Source: Comamonas fluminis
GTDB taxonomy: Bacteria; Pseudomonadota; Gammaproteobacteria; Burkholderiales; Burkholderiaceae_C
NCBI RefSeq assembly: GCF_019186805.1
Contig: NZ_CP066783.1
Span: 3,919,501-3,983,500, forward strand
Direction of reading: 5' to 3'
Length of the DNA: 64,000 bases
Shown: positions 44,331 through 52,157 of the stretch, one piece after another
Layout of the letters: each line of letters begins with the position of its first letter
Numbering within the stretch: the first letter of the stretch is position 1
The notes under the pieces: generated by a model
Seen by the model: the letters and a program-made list of their open reading frames with translations, nothing else
What the model was told of the DNA's origin: nothing
The model's database searches: none
Program-made: the position numbers and the translations under genes

Positions 44331-45653
44331 TTACTGAGTGCTCAACCCTCTTCGATTGAGCAGGATGGACAAGCTGGCAAGCACTGCAGGCACCGCCAGC
44401 GCGTAGAAGATGCCACTGAAGCCCCAGCCCTGGCTGAGCAGCACACCACCAATCGACGAGCCCACGATGGAGCCCAGCCGGCCCACGCCCAGCATCCAGC
44501 TGACACCCGTAGCTCGTGCCAGTGTGGGATAGCAGCCGGGAGCAAAGCCGTTGAGGCCAGTCTGCGCACCGCTGAGGCAAAAGCCCACACAGGTCACCAG
44601 CACCACCAGCGATGCCGACAGCAAGCCAATCTTGCCCGTGCAGACCAGCGCCACCGCGCCCAGCAGGTAGGAAGCGGCAATCACCCGGTTGGCGTTGAAG
44701 CGGTCCATCAGCCAGCCCACCAGCAGCGCACCCACGGTGCCGCCCACCTGAAACATGGCTGTCACGGTGGCAGCGCGGTCCACGCTCATGCCGGCATCCT
44801 TCATCATGGTTGGCAGCCAGCTGGTGGTGAGATAAATCACCAGCAGCCCCATGAAATAGGTGGACCACAGAGTCAGAGTGCGCAGCTTGAAGCCCTGGCT
44901 GAACAGAACGGCAATGGGCTGGCGTGCGGCCACCGCTGGCTCACCACTTTCAAAGCGCTGAATATCGGCCATGGGAACCTGGGTCACACGGCCCAGCACC
45001 TTGGCGATGCGATCCGCACTCATCCCACGTGTCACCATGAAACGCGCCGACTCTGGCAGGTACAGATACAGCAGCGGCAGCATGAGCAGGGGCAGCGCAC
45101 CACCCACATAGAGCACCGACTGCCAGCCCCAGTGAGGGATGAGCCCCGCCGCGATAAAGCCCACCACGCCCGAGCCCAGATTGAAGCCCGTGAACATGGC
45201 AGCCACCAGAAAGGAGCGGCGGTGCTCAGGCACATATTCGGACAGCAGTGTTGTGGCATTGGGCATGGCCGCACCCAGGCCCAGGCCTGTCAGCAGACGC
45301 CATAGTGCCATCTCGGTCACATTCGAGGCATGGGCAGTGCACAGCGTGCACAGGCCGAAGAACAGCACCGAGCCCAGCAGCACCTTGCGCCGCCCCCACC
45401 AGTCCGATGACGAGCCCGCCACCAGCGCACCAATGGCCAGGCCAATGGGCGCAGCGCCCATCACGGCGCCGAATGCGGGGCGAGAGATTCCCCATTCAGC
45501 AATGATAGAAGGCGCGACAAAGCCCATGATGGCCACGTCCATGCCATCCACGGCAACGATACAAAAGCACAGCGCAATCAGCACCCACTGGTTGCGCGAA
45601 AGCGCATGCTGGTTGATGAACTCGCGGATATTGAGAGAGGAAGATTTCGACAT
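44331..45653 (-). CDS. MFS aromatic-acid transporter, AAHS family, probably for gallate
   Basis: 440 residues with 12 predicted membrane helices. VDGMDVAIMGFVAPSIIAEW in helix 1 and SSDWWGRRKVLLGSVLFFG after helix 2 are typical of aromatic acid:H+ symporters. It lies 39 bases downstream of the gallate dioxygenase gene on the same strand, so gallate or a related hydroxybenzoate is the likely substrate (compare galT of Pseudomonas putida). AAGGAG precedes the ATG at 45653. It is followed by a terminator, so the operon is galA-MFS. Confidence 0.88.
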   Translation of the reverse strand: MSKSSSLNIREFINQHALSRNQWVLIALCFCIVAVDGMDVAIMGFVAPSIIAEWGISRPAFGAVMGAAPIGLAIGALVAGSSSDWWGRRKVLLGSVLFFGLCTLCTAHASNVTEMALWRLLTGLGLGAAMPNATTLLSEYVPEHRRSFLVAAMFTGFNLGSGVVGFIAAGLIPHWGWQSVLYVGGALPLLMLPLLYLYLPESARFMVTRGMSADRIAKVLGRVTQVPMADIQRFESGEPAVAARQPIAVLFSQGFKLRTLTLWSTYFMGLLVIYLTTSWLPTMMKDAGMSVDRAATVTAMFQVGGTVGALLVGWLMDRFNANRVIAASYLLGAVALVCTGKIGLLSASLVVLVTCVGFCLSGAQTGLNGFAPGCYPTLARATGVSWMLGVGRLGSIVGSSIGGVLLSQGWGFSGIFYALAVPAVLASLSILLNRRGLSTQ

Positions 45654-45692
45654 GTCTGCTCCTTGGAATTTGTTTTTTGGCGACATGGCTTC

Positions 45693-47000
45693 TTACTGAG
45701 CCGTGGCCTTGAAGCCATCGGCAATCCGCGCCAGCCCTTCCTTGCCGGCCACGGAATACAGCGCGTTGGGCGCATTGCGTGTTTTCTGAAACTCCTCCAG
45801 GCTCTGGCCACGCATGGCCGCATAGATATGCAGATTGGAGACGCCGATAACCGCGCCCAGTTTTTCCAGCATGAAAAAGATCACGCCATAGTGAATCAGT
45901 CCGCGCCAGTTGCGGCTGCGCACCAGCTCCTGCTCCTCGGCAGTGAGACCGGCTTGCGCATAAGTGGCTTCTTCGTCAGCACGGAAGGCGCTGCGAAATT
46001 CGGGATGGATGAGTTCATGCAGATAGCGGTTGAGGCGGTAGGCCTTGACGCTGCGCTCCAGCGTGAACGGATAGCTGCCCGCCAGCTTTTCCGCTCCCGC
46101 CAGCTCCAGCGCCATGCGGGCCTGGTGCCGCGCAATCGGGCCGGGCAAGGGCTGCTGCTGGGCCTCGTTTTCATAGATGGCGACGGCAATGCCCGTCATG
46201 GAGGGCAGGTAATAGCTCTGATGCACCTTGCGCACATTGGCCGAGAGCGCACCGCGCATGATGAGCCACATGATGACTTCAGCACCTTCCATGCCGCCCA
46301 GCTCTGCCAGTTCTGCCTGCGTGAGCGAAGCCAGATACTCAGGGTCTTTTTCGATCAGCTGCAAAAACTCCTGATCCCAGGGCTGGTTGTTGAAGCCTGC
46401 ACGCTCACCATGCACTTGGTGCGACAGGCCGCCCGTCGCCACAATGGCGACCTTGAGGTCTTCGGGATAGCTTTCGATGGCGCGACGCAGCGCCTGGCCC
46501 AGCTTGTAGCAGCGGCGGCCCGATGGCACGGGAAACTGCAGCACCCCCACCTGCAGCGGCACGATCTGCAGCGGCCAGCCCTGCTCTGTCTTGTCGCACA
46601 TCACGGACAGCGGCGAGAAGCAGCCATGGTCCAGTGCCTTGTCCTGGAAAAAGGACATATCGAACTCTTCGCTCATCAGCGACTGGCCAATATGGCGTGC
46701 CAGCGCACTGTGGCCACCGATGGCAGGCAAATCGCGTGCGCCGCCGCCTTCATCGGCCACTTCGTACTTTTCGCCCACGCCCAGCGCAAACGCCGAGTAG
46801 TGGTCGAAGAAGAATGAAGTCACGTGGTCGTTGTAGATCATGAACAGCACATCGGGCTTGCGCTGTTTGATCCATTGCTGCACGGGCTCAAAGCCCTCGA
46901 AAATGGGCGCCCAAACGGGGTCCTGCTGTTTGTTGGCATCGACAGCAAAGCCGATGGTCGGGGTATGCGAGGCGGCAATTGCGCCAATGATCTGTGCCAT
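45693..47000 (-). CDS. galA: Gallate dioxygenase (fused LigB-LigA type extradiol dioxygenase)
   Basis: 435 residues. Residues 1-285 are an extradiol class III (LigB) domain with iron-ligand His12 (AASHTPTIGF) and His59 (MIYNDHVTSFFF). Residues about 320-425 correspond to the small LigA subunit (RLNRYLHELIHPEFRSAF, NWRGLIHYGVIFFMLEKLGA). This fused size is that of gallate dioxygenases GalA/DesB, which open gallate to 4-oxalomesaconate. AAGGAGATAG precedes the ATG. The gene is divergent from a LysR regulator and followed by an aromatic-acid transporter, which agrees. Later pathway genes (hydratase, aldolase, tautomerase) are not in the window. A protocatechuate 4,5-dioxygenase activity is the main alternative. 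Confidence 0.9.
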   Translation of the reverse strand: MAQIIGAIAASHTPTIGFAVDANKQQDPVWAPIFEGFEPVQQWIKQRKPDVLFMIYNDHVTSFFFDHYSAFALGVGEKYEVADEGGGARDLPAIGGHSALARHIGQSLMSEEFDMSFFQDKALDHGCFSPLSVMCDKTEQGWPLQIVPLQVGVLQFPVPSGRRCYKLGQALRRAIESYPEDLKVAIVATGGLSHQVHGERAGFNNQPWDQEFLQLIEKDPEYLASLTQAELAELGGMEGAEVIMWLIMRGALSANVRKVHQSYYLPSMTGIAVAIYENEAQQQPLPGPIARHQARMALELAGAEKLAGSYPFTLERSVKAYRLNRYLHELIHPEFRSAFRADEEATYAQAGLTAEEQELVRSRNWRGLIHYGVIFFMLEKLGAVIGVSNLHIYAAMRGQSLEEFQKTRNAPNALYSVAGKEGLARIADGFKATAQ

Positions 47001-47097
47001 GTTCTATCTCCTTGGGCTGGCCGCGGCCATGCGTTGCGGCCGAGCGCGCCATTGTTCGCAAGCCCCTGCTCACAGGGAAGATGCAGGCAAGCAAGGC

Positions 47098-47118
47098 GCG
47101 ATAAACAGCGGTTATCGC
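47098..47118. promoter_or_regulatory. LysR-type operator between galA and its regulator
   Basis: Perfect palindrome GCGATAA-ACAGCGG-TTATCGC containing a T-N11-A core (T47102, A47114). It lies 36 bases before the regulator start and about 98 bases before galA, where an autoregulating LysR protein would bind. Confidence 0.65.
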
Positions 47119-47153
47119 TACAGTGCTTGGCACATGCACTGCCGCCCTTCGCC

Positions 47154-48053
47154 ATGAAACTTGCCACCTTGAATGCCTTGATTGCTGCCGTTGAAGATGG
47201 CAGCCTGCGCTCAGCCGCAAGGCGCGTGGGCCTGTCTCAGCCTGCGCTGACCAAAACCATCCGCGAGCTGGAACTGGAGCTGGGTGCCGAGCTGCTGCAG
47301 CGCAGCTCTCGCGGCGTCACGCCCACGGCGCAGGGCCGCCTGCTGTACGAACATGCGCTCAGAGCCACGCGCGAGCTGGGCAGCGCCGTCACCGCCATAC
47401 GCCAGATGAATGGGCAAATGGTGGGCGAGGTACATATCGGTGCCGTGCCGCTGGCCGTGATGCTGCTGATTCCCGAAACCCTGCGCACCTTTGGCCAGGA
47501 ATTTCCGCAAATTCGCCTACGCGTGAGTGAGGAGCTTTATGTGGAGCCGCTGCACAGCCTGCGCAGCGAAGAAGTGGATGTGACCGTAGGCGGCATTCCC
47601 GCCGACCTGCCTGCCGGTGAGTTCATGGTCGAGCGCCTGCTGCAGACCACCATGGTGCCCACGGTACGCAAGGGCAGCCGCTGGCTCAAGGCCAAGGAAT
47701 TGCGTGATCTTCAGGATGCCCGCTGGGTGCTGACTGGCGCCAGCGGCGAGTCAGGCTACGCCAAGCTGCTGTTTGCCCAGCATGGCCTGCCGCCACCCCA
47801 TGTGGGGGCACTGGTCAACTCCACACTGGCTCTGCTGTCGCTGGTGGTCTCGGGCGACTGCATCGCCCTCATGCCAGAGCAGATTGCACGCGGTGCGCTG
47901 GCGGCAGCGCATATCTCCATCATTCCCATCCGCGAGCGCGGCCTGCCACTGGAAGTTGGAGCCATCATGCGCAGCAACGCCATGCTGTCACCGGTGCTGC
48001 GCCAGCTCACGGCGCACCTGCATCGCGCTGCGCACCATGTGCAAAAAATTTAG
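47154..48053 (+). CDS. LysR-family regulator, probably of the gallate genes
   Basis: 299 residues. N-terminal winged HTH (GSLRSAARRVGLSQPALTKT, ELGAELLQRSSRGVTPTAQG) and a C-terminal effector domain of normal length. It is divergent from galA with a 153-base promoter region carrying a good T-N11-A palindrome, which suggests it activates galA-MFS in response to gallate or an intermediate (compare GalR). The start at 47154 is placed by the HTH; an open frame extends upstream. The stop codon TAG (48051-48053) is the first bases of a MITE-like element, so the original C-terminus may have been slightly different. Confidence 0.88.
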   Translation: MKLATLNALIAAVEDGSLRSAARRVGLSQPALTKTIRELELELGAELLQRSSRGVTPTAQGRLLYEHALRATRELGSAVTAIRQMNGQMVGEVHIGAVPLAVMLLIPETLRTFGQEFPQIRLRVSEELYVEPLHSLRSEEVDVTVGGIPADLPAGEFMVERLLQTTMVPTVRKGSRWLKAKELRDLQDARWVLTGASGESGYAKLLFAQHGLPPPHVGALVNSTLALLSLVVSGDCIALMPEQIARGALAAAHISIIPIRERGLPLEVGAIMRSNAMLSPVLRQLTAHLHRAAHHVQKI

Positions 48054-48318
48054 GGCCTGTTGAGAATTGAGCGAGGTCGCGAAGGATTCTGGCCGCTTGC
48101 CAATCTAGGCGCGTGACGCCGTGCGGGTGCCCACCCGCACAAGACGCGCAACGACGAGTGGCGAGCGGCCAGAGTCCCTCCCTTTGGGTTGCAGCGACAG
48201 GAAGCCGTCTGCGTTGTTGCATGCCCTTGCAAGGCATGAGCATTGCTTCGGTCATGCGCCTAGCATCCAGCCTCCTGTCGCTGCAATGCGATCCCCGCCT
48301 AAATCTCAACAGACCCTA
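48051..48318. mobile_element. MITE-like palindromic element, 268 bp with TA ends
   Basis: Terminal inverted repeats TAGGGCCTGTTGAGA (48051) and, on the minus strand from 48318, TAGGGTCTGTTGAGA, matching at 19 of 23 positions when extended. Inside are nested hairpins: CTGGCCGCTTGCC/GGCGAGCGGCCAG (48089-48101, 48160-48172), GTGCGGGT/ACCCGCAC (48121-48128, 48133-48140), and a 14-bp pair TTGCAGCGACAGGA/TCCTGTCGCTGCAA (48189-48202, 48273-48286). No transposase gene. If TA is the target duplication, the element proper is GGG...CCC. Both flanking convergent genes end with the TAG at its tips. Confidence 0.75.
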
Positions 48319-48825
48319 GAACATTGAGTTTCCGCTAGCGGTTGACTCGGGCACAGGCTGAATCACATCCCAGTGCTCGACGATCTTGCCGTTGGCATCA
48401 AAGCGAAAGATATCCACGATCGCCACGCCGCGATCCTGCGGGCCGGTGGTGGTGTGCACATGCAGCGCCACCAGATCGCCATCCGCAATGGCCTGTGTGA
48501 TGCGGCTTTGGCGCTGGGGGTTTTGCGCAAAAATCTGCTGGAAAGCACCCACGAAAGCGGCCTTGCCATTGGGCACACGCGGGTTGTGCTGGGTATAGCT
48601 GTCGCCAATAAAGCGGTCTGCCGCCGTCAGGTCGTGCTTGTTGAAAAACTGGTCGTAGAACGTGACTGCGCTTTGCTTGTTGCGCTGCGCCTTCACCGCC
48701 GCATCGATTTGCACAACAGCACTGCCCGCGCCCGCGTTACCGGGCTGGCTAGAGCAGGCACCAAGGGCCAGGGTGGCAGCAATCAGGCTCAAGGCCGCAA
48801 GCGAAGAAATACGTTTTTTGGACAT
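48316..48825 (-). CDS. SnoaL/NTF2-like lipoprotein
   Basis: 169 residues. A lipoprotein signal peptide (LSLIAATLALGACSSQP) is followed by a SnoaL-like alpha+beta barrel (TFYDQFFNKHDLTAADRFIG, YTQHNPRVPNGKAAF, VDIFRFDANGKIVEHWDVIQ). This is the usual predicted ester cyclase or NTF2-like annotation; the real activity is unknown. The start at 48825 (MSKKRISS) is preferred over one eight codons upstream. The stop TAG lies at the tip of the MITE-like element, so the last residues (NSMF) may partly come from the insertion. Confidence 0.8.
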   Translation of the reverse strand: MSKKRISSLAALSLIAATLALGACSSQPGNAGAGSAVVQIDAAVKAQRNKQSAVTFYDQFFNKHDLTAADRFIGDSYTQHNPRVPNGKAAFVGAFQQIFAQNPQRQSRITQAIADGDLVALHVHTTTGPQDRGVAIVDIFRFDANGKIVEHWDVIQPVPESTASGNSMF

Positions 48826-48950
48826 GTCAGGCCATCCGTGAAGTGACAAAACCTGTTTATCGCTGACTTCAGCCCATGCCAGCCGCAGCCAGCGACATCA
48901 AGTCCTGTCGGTCAACTTCGCCCTTGGGACCCGACTGCCTGCAAAGCTGC

Positions 48951-49946
48951 TCAATCAACCTTCAAGCCCAGACTCTCGCTGAGCAAGGCATAGCGCTGCA
49001 TATCGGCCTGTATCTGCTGCGCAAACTGCTGCGGTGTCTGCTCAAGCAAGCTATAGCCCTGCTGGCCCAGCGCCTGCTGCATTGCAGGTTGCTGCACGAT
49101 CTCATTGAGCACCTGATTCAGCCTTGCCACCACCGCATCAGGTGTTGCCGCTGGTGCCAGCAGGCCATGCCACTGCTGCACGGCAAAGCCCTTCAAGCCC
49201 TGCTCTGCCACGACAGGAACCTGGGGCATCTGAGCCACACGCTTGGGCGCCGTAATTGCAATCGCCCTTATCCGCCCCGCCTCCATCAAAGGCGCAGCGC
49301 TGCTGGCAGTCACCATGCCTAGCGGAACCTGAGCGGCAGCCACCGCTGTGACAGCCGGGCCACAGCCCTTGTAAGGCACATGCTGCAAGTGCGTGCGAGC
49401 CGCCTGCGCCAGCATCTCACCCGCCATATGCTGAGGCGTGCCATTGCCGCAACTGGCAAAACCCAGGGGCAAGGCCTTTGAAGTCTTAGCCAGCACATCG
49501 GCCATGCTGTGAATGCTGCTGGATGCAGGCACCACCAGTACCGATGCAATCGTGCCCGCATTGAACACGGCCTTGAAGTCCTTCTGAGGGTCAAAATCCA
49601 GATGCCGGTACACACCCGGGTTGATGGCAAAGGTACTGTTGACCATCAGCAGCGTGCTGCCATCGCCCTTGGCCTGCGCCACTTCACGCGCACCGATATT
49701 GCCGCTGGCGCCGGGCCGGTTTTCCACCACCACCGTCTGCCCTATGCGCTGCTGCAGCTCAGCCCCCAGCTTGCGTGCCAGCAGGTCTGTGCCGCCACCT
49801 GGCGGAAAGGTCACAACAATGGTGATGGGCTTTTCAAAGCGCATGGCGGCAGTGCCCGTGCGGGCCTGCCACAGGCCAGCACAGGCCGTTGCCACAACCG
49901 CCGCAGCCAACACGACAAGCCCGCGACGCTTAGATGTCGATGACAT
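48951..49946 (-). CDS. Bug-family periplasmic receptor
   Basis: 331 residues. A signal peptide (RRGLVVLAAAVVATACAGLW) and Bug motifs: FEKPITIVVTFPPGGGTDLL, VVVENRPGASGNIGAREVAQ and MLAQAARTHLQHVPYKGCGP. GGAAGGAGGGTG precedes the ATG at 49946. No transporter membrane genes are adjacent, so the ligand and partner are unknown. It lies near the gallate module but is separated by the lipoprotein gene, and transcription of a shared unit is not evident. Confidence 0.9.
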   Translation of the reverse strand: MSSTSKRRGLVVLAAAVVATACAGLWQARTGTAAMRFEKPITIVVTFPPGGGTDLLARKLGAELQQRIGQTVVVENRPGASGNIGAREVAQAKGDGSTLLMVNSTFAINPGVYRHLDFDPQKDFKAVFNAGTIASVLVVPASSSIHSMADVLAKTSKALPLGFASCGNGTPQHMAGEMLAQAARTHLQHVPYKGCGPAVTAVAAAQVPLGMVTASSAAPLMEAGRIRAIAITAPKRVAQMPQVPVVAEQGLKGFAVQQWHGLLAPAATPDAVVARLNQVLNEIVQQPAMQQALGQQGYSLLEQTPQQFAQQIQADMQRYALLSESLGLKVD

Positions 49947-49998
49947 CACACCCTCCTTCCAACCGACAAGCCTCAAACGAAGCACGGCCCAACCCAGA

Positions 49999-50073
49999 GA
50001 CAGCAAGCAAGCGCCGCCGCGCAGCGAAGCTGTCGTCCCCCTTGGGGGAAGCCGCGCAGCGGCTCAGGGGGGG
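49999..50073 (-). repeat. Family A structured intergenic repeat, copy 6
   Basis: Outer stem GACAGC/GCTGTC, CCCCCTTGGGGG hairpin and GCCGC-GCA-GCGGC. In the sense of nadC it starts five bases after the stop codon. Confidence 0.9.
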
Positions 50074-50078
50074 TAATT

Positions 50079-50948
50079 TCATACATCCAGGCCAATATCC
50101 AGCACCCTGGCGCTATGCGTCAGCCAGCCCACGGCGATCTGGCCCACGCCCGTGGCAGCCACAGCAGGGGCGGTTTCAGGTGTGATGCGGCCCGAGGCTT
50201 CGGTAATCGCCCGCCCCTTGCACATGCCCACAGCAGTGCGCAAATCGTCCAGACTCATGTTGTCCAGCAGCACCACATCCACACCCAGCGACAGCGCCAT
50301 ATCCAGCTGCGCCAGCGTGTCCACCTCCAGCTCAATCTTGACCATATGGCCCACGCCCGCCCGCGCCCGGCCCACGGCTGTAGCCAGATCTCCGGCCAAG
50401 GCAATGTGGTTGTCCTTGATGAGCACGGCATCATCCAGACCAAAGCGGTGATTGCTGCCGCCGCCCACGCGCACCGCGTACTTTTGCAGCGAACGCAGGC
50501 CCGGCATGGTCTTGCGCGTGCAAGTCACGCGGGTGCCAAAGGACTTGATGGCCTCGGCAATCGAATGCGTGGCTGTGGCCACACCGCTTAAATGGCAGAG
50601 GTAGTTGAGCGCAGTGCGCTCGGCCGTCAGCATGGCGCGGCTTTTGCCGCGAATGCAGGCGATTTCCGTGCCCGGTTGGAGCAGCGTGCCATCGCTGCAG
50701 CTGACTTCGAACTGCATCTGCCCATCCATCAGCGTAAATGCCAGACGCGCCAGATCAAGGCCTGCCAGCACGCCCTCCTGGCGAGCCACCAGACGCAATT
50801 CGTCCGTTGCGTCGGCAGGCACAATGGTGTCTGTGGTCAGGTCCCCCGCGCGGCCCAGGTCTTCCAGCAAGGCCATGCGCACCAGCGGCTCCAGCATCAC
50901 ATCGGGCAGGGGTGAAACGGGCAAGGCGGCGATTTTATTAATGCTCAT
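50079..50948 (-). CDS. nadC: Nicotinate-nucleotide pyrophosphorylase (quinolinate phosphoribosyltransferase)
   Basis: 289 residues. ALLEDLGRAGDLTTDTIVPA, LNYLCHLSGVATATHSIAEA, TCTRKTMPGLRSLQKYAVRV and VLIKDNHIALAGD are family hallmarks. It converts quinolinate and PRPP to nicotinate mononucleotide in de novo NAD synthesis. No Shine-Dalgarno is visible before the ATG; a terminator-like hairpin ends only about 20 bases upstream. The NadQ-like gene lies next upstream, so regulation by NAD status is likely. Confidence 0.96.
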   Translation of the reverse strand: MSINKIAALPVSPLPDVMLEPLVRMALLEDLGRAGDLTTDTIVPADATDELRLVARQEGVLAGLDLARLAFTLMDGQMQFEVSCSDGTLLQPGTEIACIRGKSRAMLTAERTALNYLCHLSGVATATHSIAEAIKSFGTRVTCTRKTMPGLRSLQKYAVRVGGGSNHRFGLDDAVLIKDNHIALAGDLATAVGRARAGVGHMVKIELEVDTLAQLDMALSLGVDVVLLDNMSLDDLRTAVGMCKGRAITEASGRITPETAPAVAATGVGQIAVGWLTHSARVLDIGLDV

Positions 50949-50958
50949 TTTGAGTATT
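50940..50958. promoter_or_regulatory. Candidate operator overlapping the nadC start
   Basis: Near-palindrome AATGCTC-ATTTT-GAGTATT overlapping the nadC start codon. The half-site AATGCTC recurs at 51034-51040 (minus strand) in a second near-palindrome. It could be the site of the neighbouring Nudix-related regulator; I infer this from position only. Confidence 0.35.
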
Positions 50959-50968
50959 TGTATAGAGT

Positions 50969-51000
50969 AAAAAACGCGATGCCTGTCTCCTGCATCGCGT
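50969..51000 (-). terminator. Terminator-like hairpin between the NadQ-like gene and nadC
   Basis: Perfect 9-bp stem ACGCGATGC / GCATCGCGT (50974-50982, 50992-51000) followed on the minus strand by TTTTTT. It may end nadQ transcription or act as an attenuator in the nadC leader. Confidence 0.75.
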
Positions 51001-51019
51001 CGTAAGGGGTTTCACGCAA

Positions 51020-51040
51020 TTATGCTAACTCTGAGCATTA
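51020..51040. promoter_or_regulatory. Second candidate operator in the nadC upstream region
   Basis: TTATGCT-AACTCTG-AGCATTA, inverted arms with a 7-base spacer, sharing the AATGCT half-site with 50940-50958. It lies upstream of the hairpin, where a nadC promoter could sit. Confidence 0.35.
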
Positions 51041-51109
51041 TTAAGGTCAAGACCCCGTTCGTCAATTCAGTCATCAGAACAGCGGGCGATGAACCTGAAA
51101 AAAGGCGGG

Positions 51110-52057
51110 TCAGTGATCTCTTGCCAGCGGCAGCTTGTTGCCTGCAATGGCGCGCTCCAGCATCACATTGCGCTGAAAACGAAACAGCTTGGCCGGGCGC
51201 CCTGCGCCAGCCGCTGTCATCTGGCCGGTTTCTTCGACCAGCGCCTGCTGCTCAATCAGGCGGCGAAAGTTCTGCTTGTGCAGGCAGCGCCCGGCCAAAG
51301 CTTCCACCGCCTGCTGCAGCTGCAGCAGCGAGAATTCCTCGGGCATCAGCTCAAACACCACGGGGCGGTATTTGATCTTGGCGCGCAGCCGCGCCATGCC
51401 GGTGGCCAGAATGCGGCGATGGTCGTTGCTCATGGCCATGCCCGGCAACAACTGCGCGGCAGGTGCAGGTGCACCGTCGCGCCAGGATTCGGCGACAAAA
51501 CCGGCCTCGAACAGCAGCTCATAGCGCTGCAGCACCAGCTCTTCGTTCCACTCATGGTCACCCAGGCCAAAAGTCATTGCAGCCCTTTGCCAGCGTGCGC
51601 TTCTAGCTACGCTATCTGAAGCAGCCTCGCTCCAATCCTGCAGTGCAGGCGCAATTTTTTCCTGCACCACGGCAGGCATGCCTTCGCGCCAGTCTTCCCA
51701 GGGGAAGTAGCGGTACCAGTCCTGCCAGCCCGGCTGGGCCTGCCCCGCCTCATCGAGCTCGCGCGTCAGCGCCAGATAGCTGATGGAGATGGCGCGCATG
51801 CCCAGCTCCTGCGAGCGGTCGCGGTCTGCAAATGTGTAGAGCTGCTCCACAAAACCCAGCGGATGGTGGGTTTGTGTCTCCACCCAGGCCCGCAGGCTGG
51901 CCTGCAGCGAGCGGTGATTGCTGGTGAACGGCCCGGCAGGCAGCGCCAGCCCTGAGCGGGTGGTCAGAATGCGAGGCTGTCCGCCGGTGACGGCCACCAG
52001 AACCGCCACCAGATCGGCCTGCACTGAATGGGCTGTGAATTCGTTCGAACCGATCAA
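51110..52057 (-). CDS. Nudix-related NAD-biosynthesis regulator (NadQ/NrtR-like)
   Basis: 315 residues. The N-terminal part resembles a Nudix-fold domain without an obvious catalytic Nudix box (LVAVLVAVTGGQPRILTTRS, LYTFADRDRSQELGMRAISI). The C-terminal part is a winged helix (QNFRRLIEQQALVEETGQM, GRPAKLFRFQ) as in NrtR/NadQ. Such proteins repress NAD genes and sense NAD metabolites. nadC is the next gene on the strand. The start appears to be TTG at 52057 with GGAG about 11 bases upstream; no ATG fits. NadQ versus NrtR cannot be settled here. Confidence 0.8.
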   Translation of the reverse strand: MIGSNEFTAHSVQADLVAVLVAVTGGQPRILTTRSGLALPAGPFTSNHRSLQASLRAWVETQTHHPLGFVEQLYTFADRDRSQELGMRAISISYLALTRELDEAGQAQPGWQDWYRYFPWEDWREGMPAVVQEKIAPALQDWSEAASDSVARSARWQRAAMTFGLGDHEWNEELVLQRYELLFEAGFVAESWRDGAPAPAAQLLPGMAMSNDHRRILATGMARLRAKIKYRPVVFELMPEEFSLLQLQQAVEALAGRCLHKQNFRRLIEQQALVEETGQMTAAGAGRPAKLFRFQRNVMLERAIAGNKLPLARDH

Positions 52058-52157
52058 AACTTGTCGCGCTCCGGCATCTTGAAAATGGGCAAATTCTACG
52101 GGCTAGCAAAGACTGCGCGGCACACTCGGCAGCGCGAGGAGATCAACCAGCGCGTTC

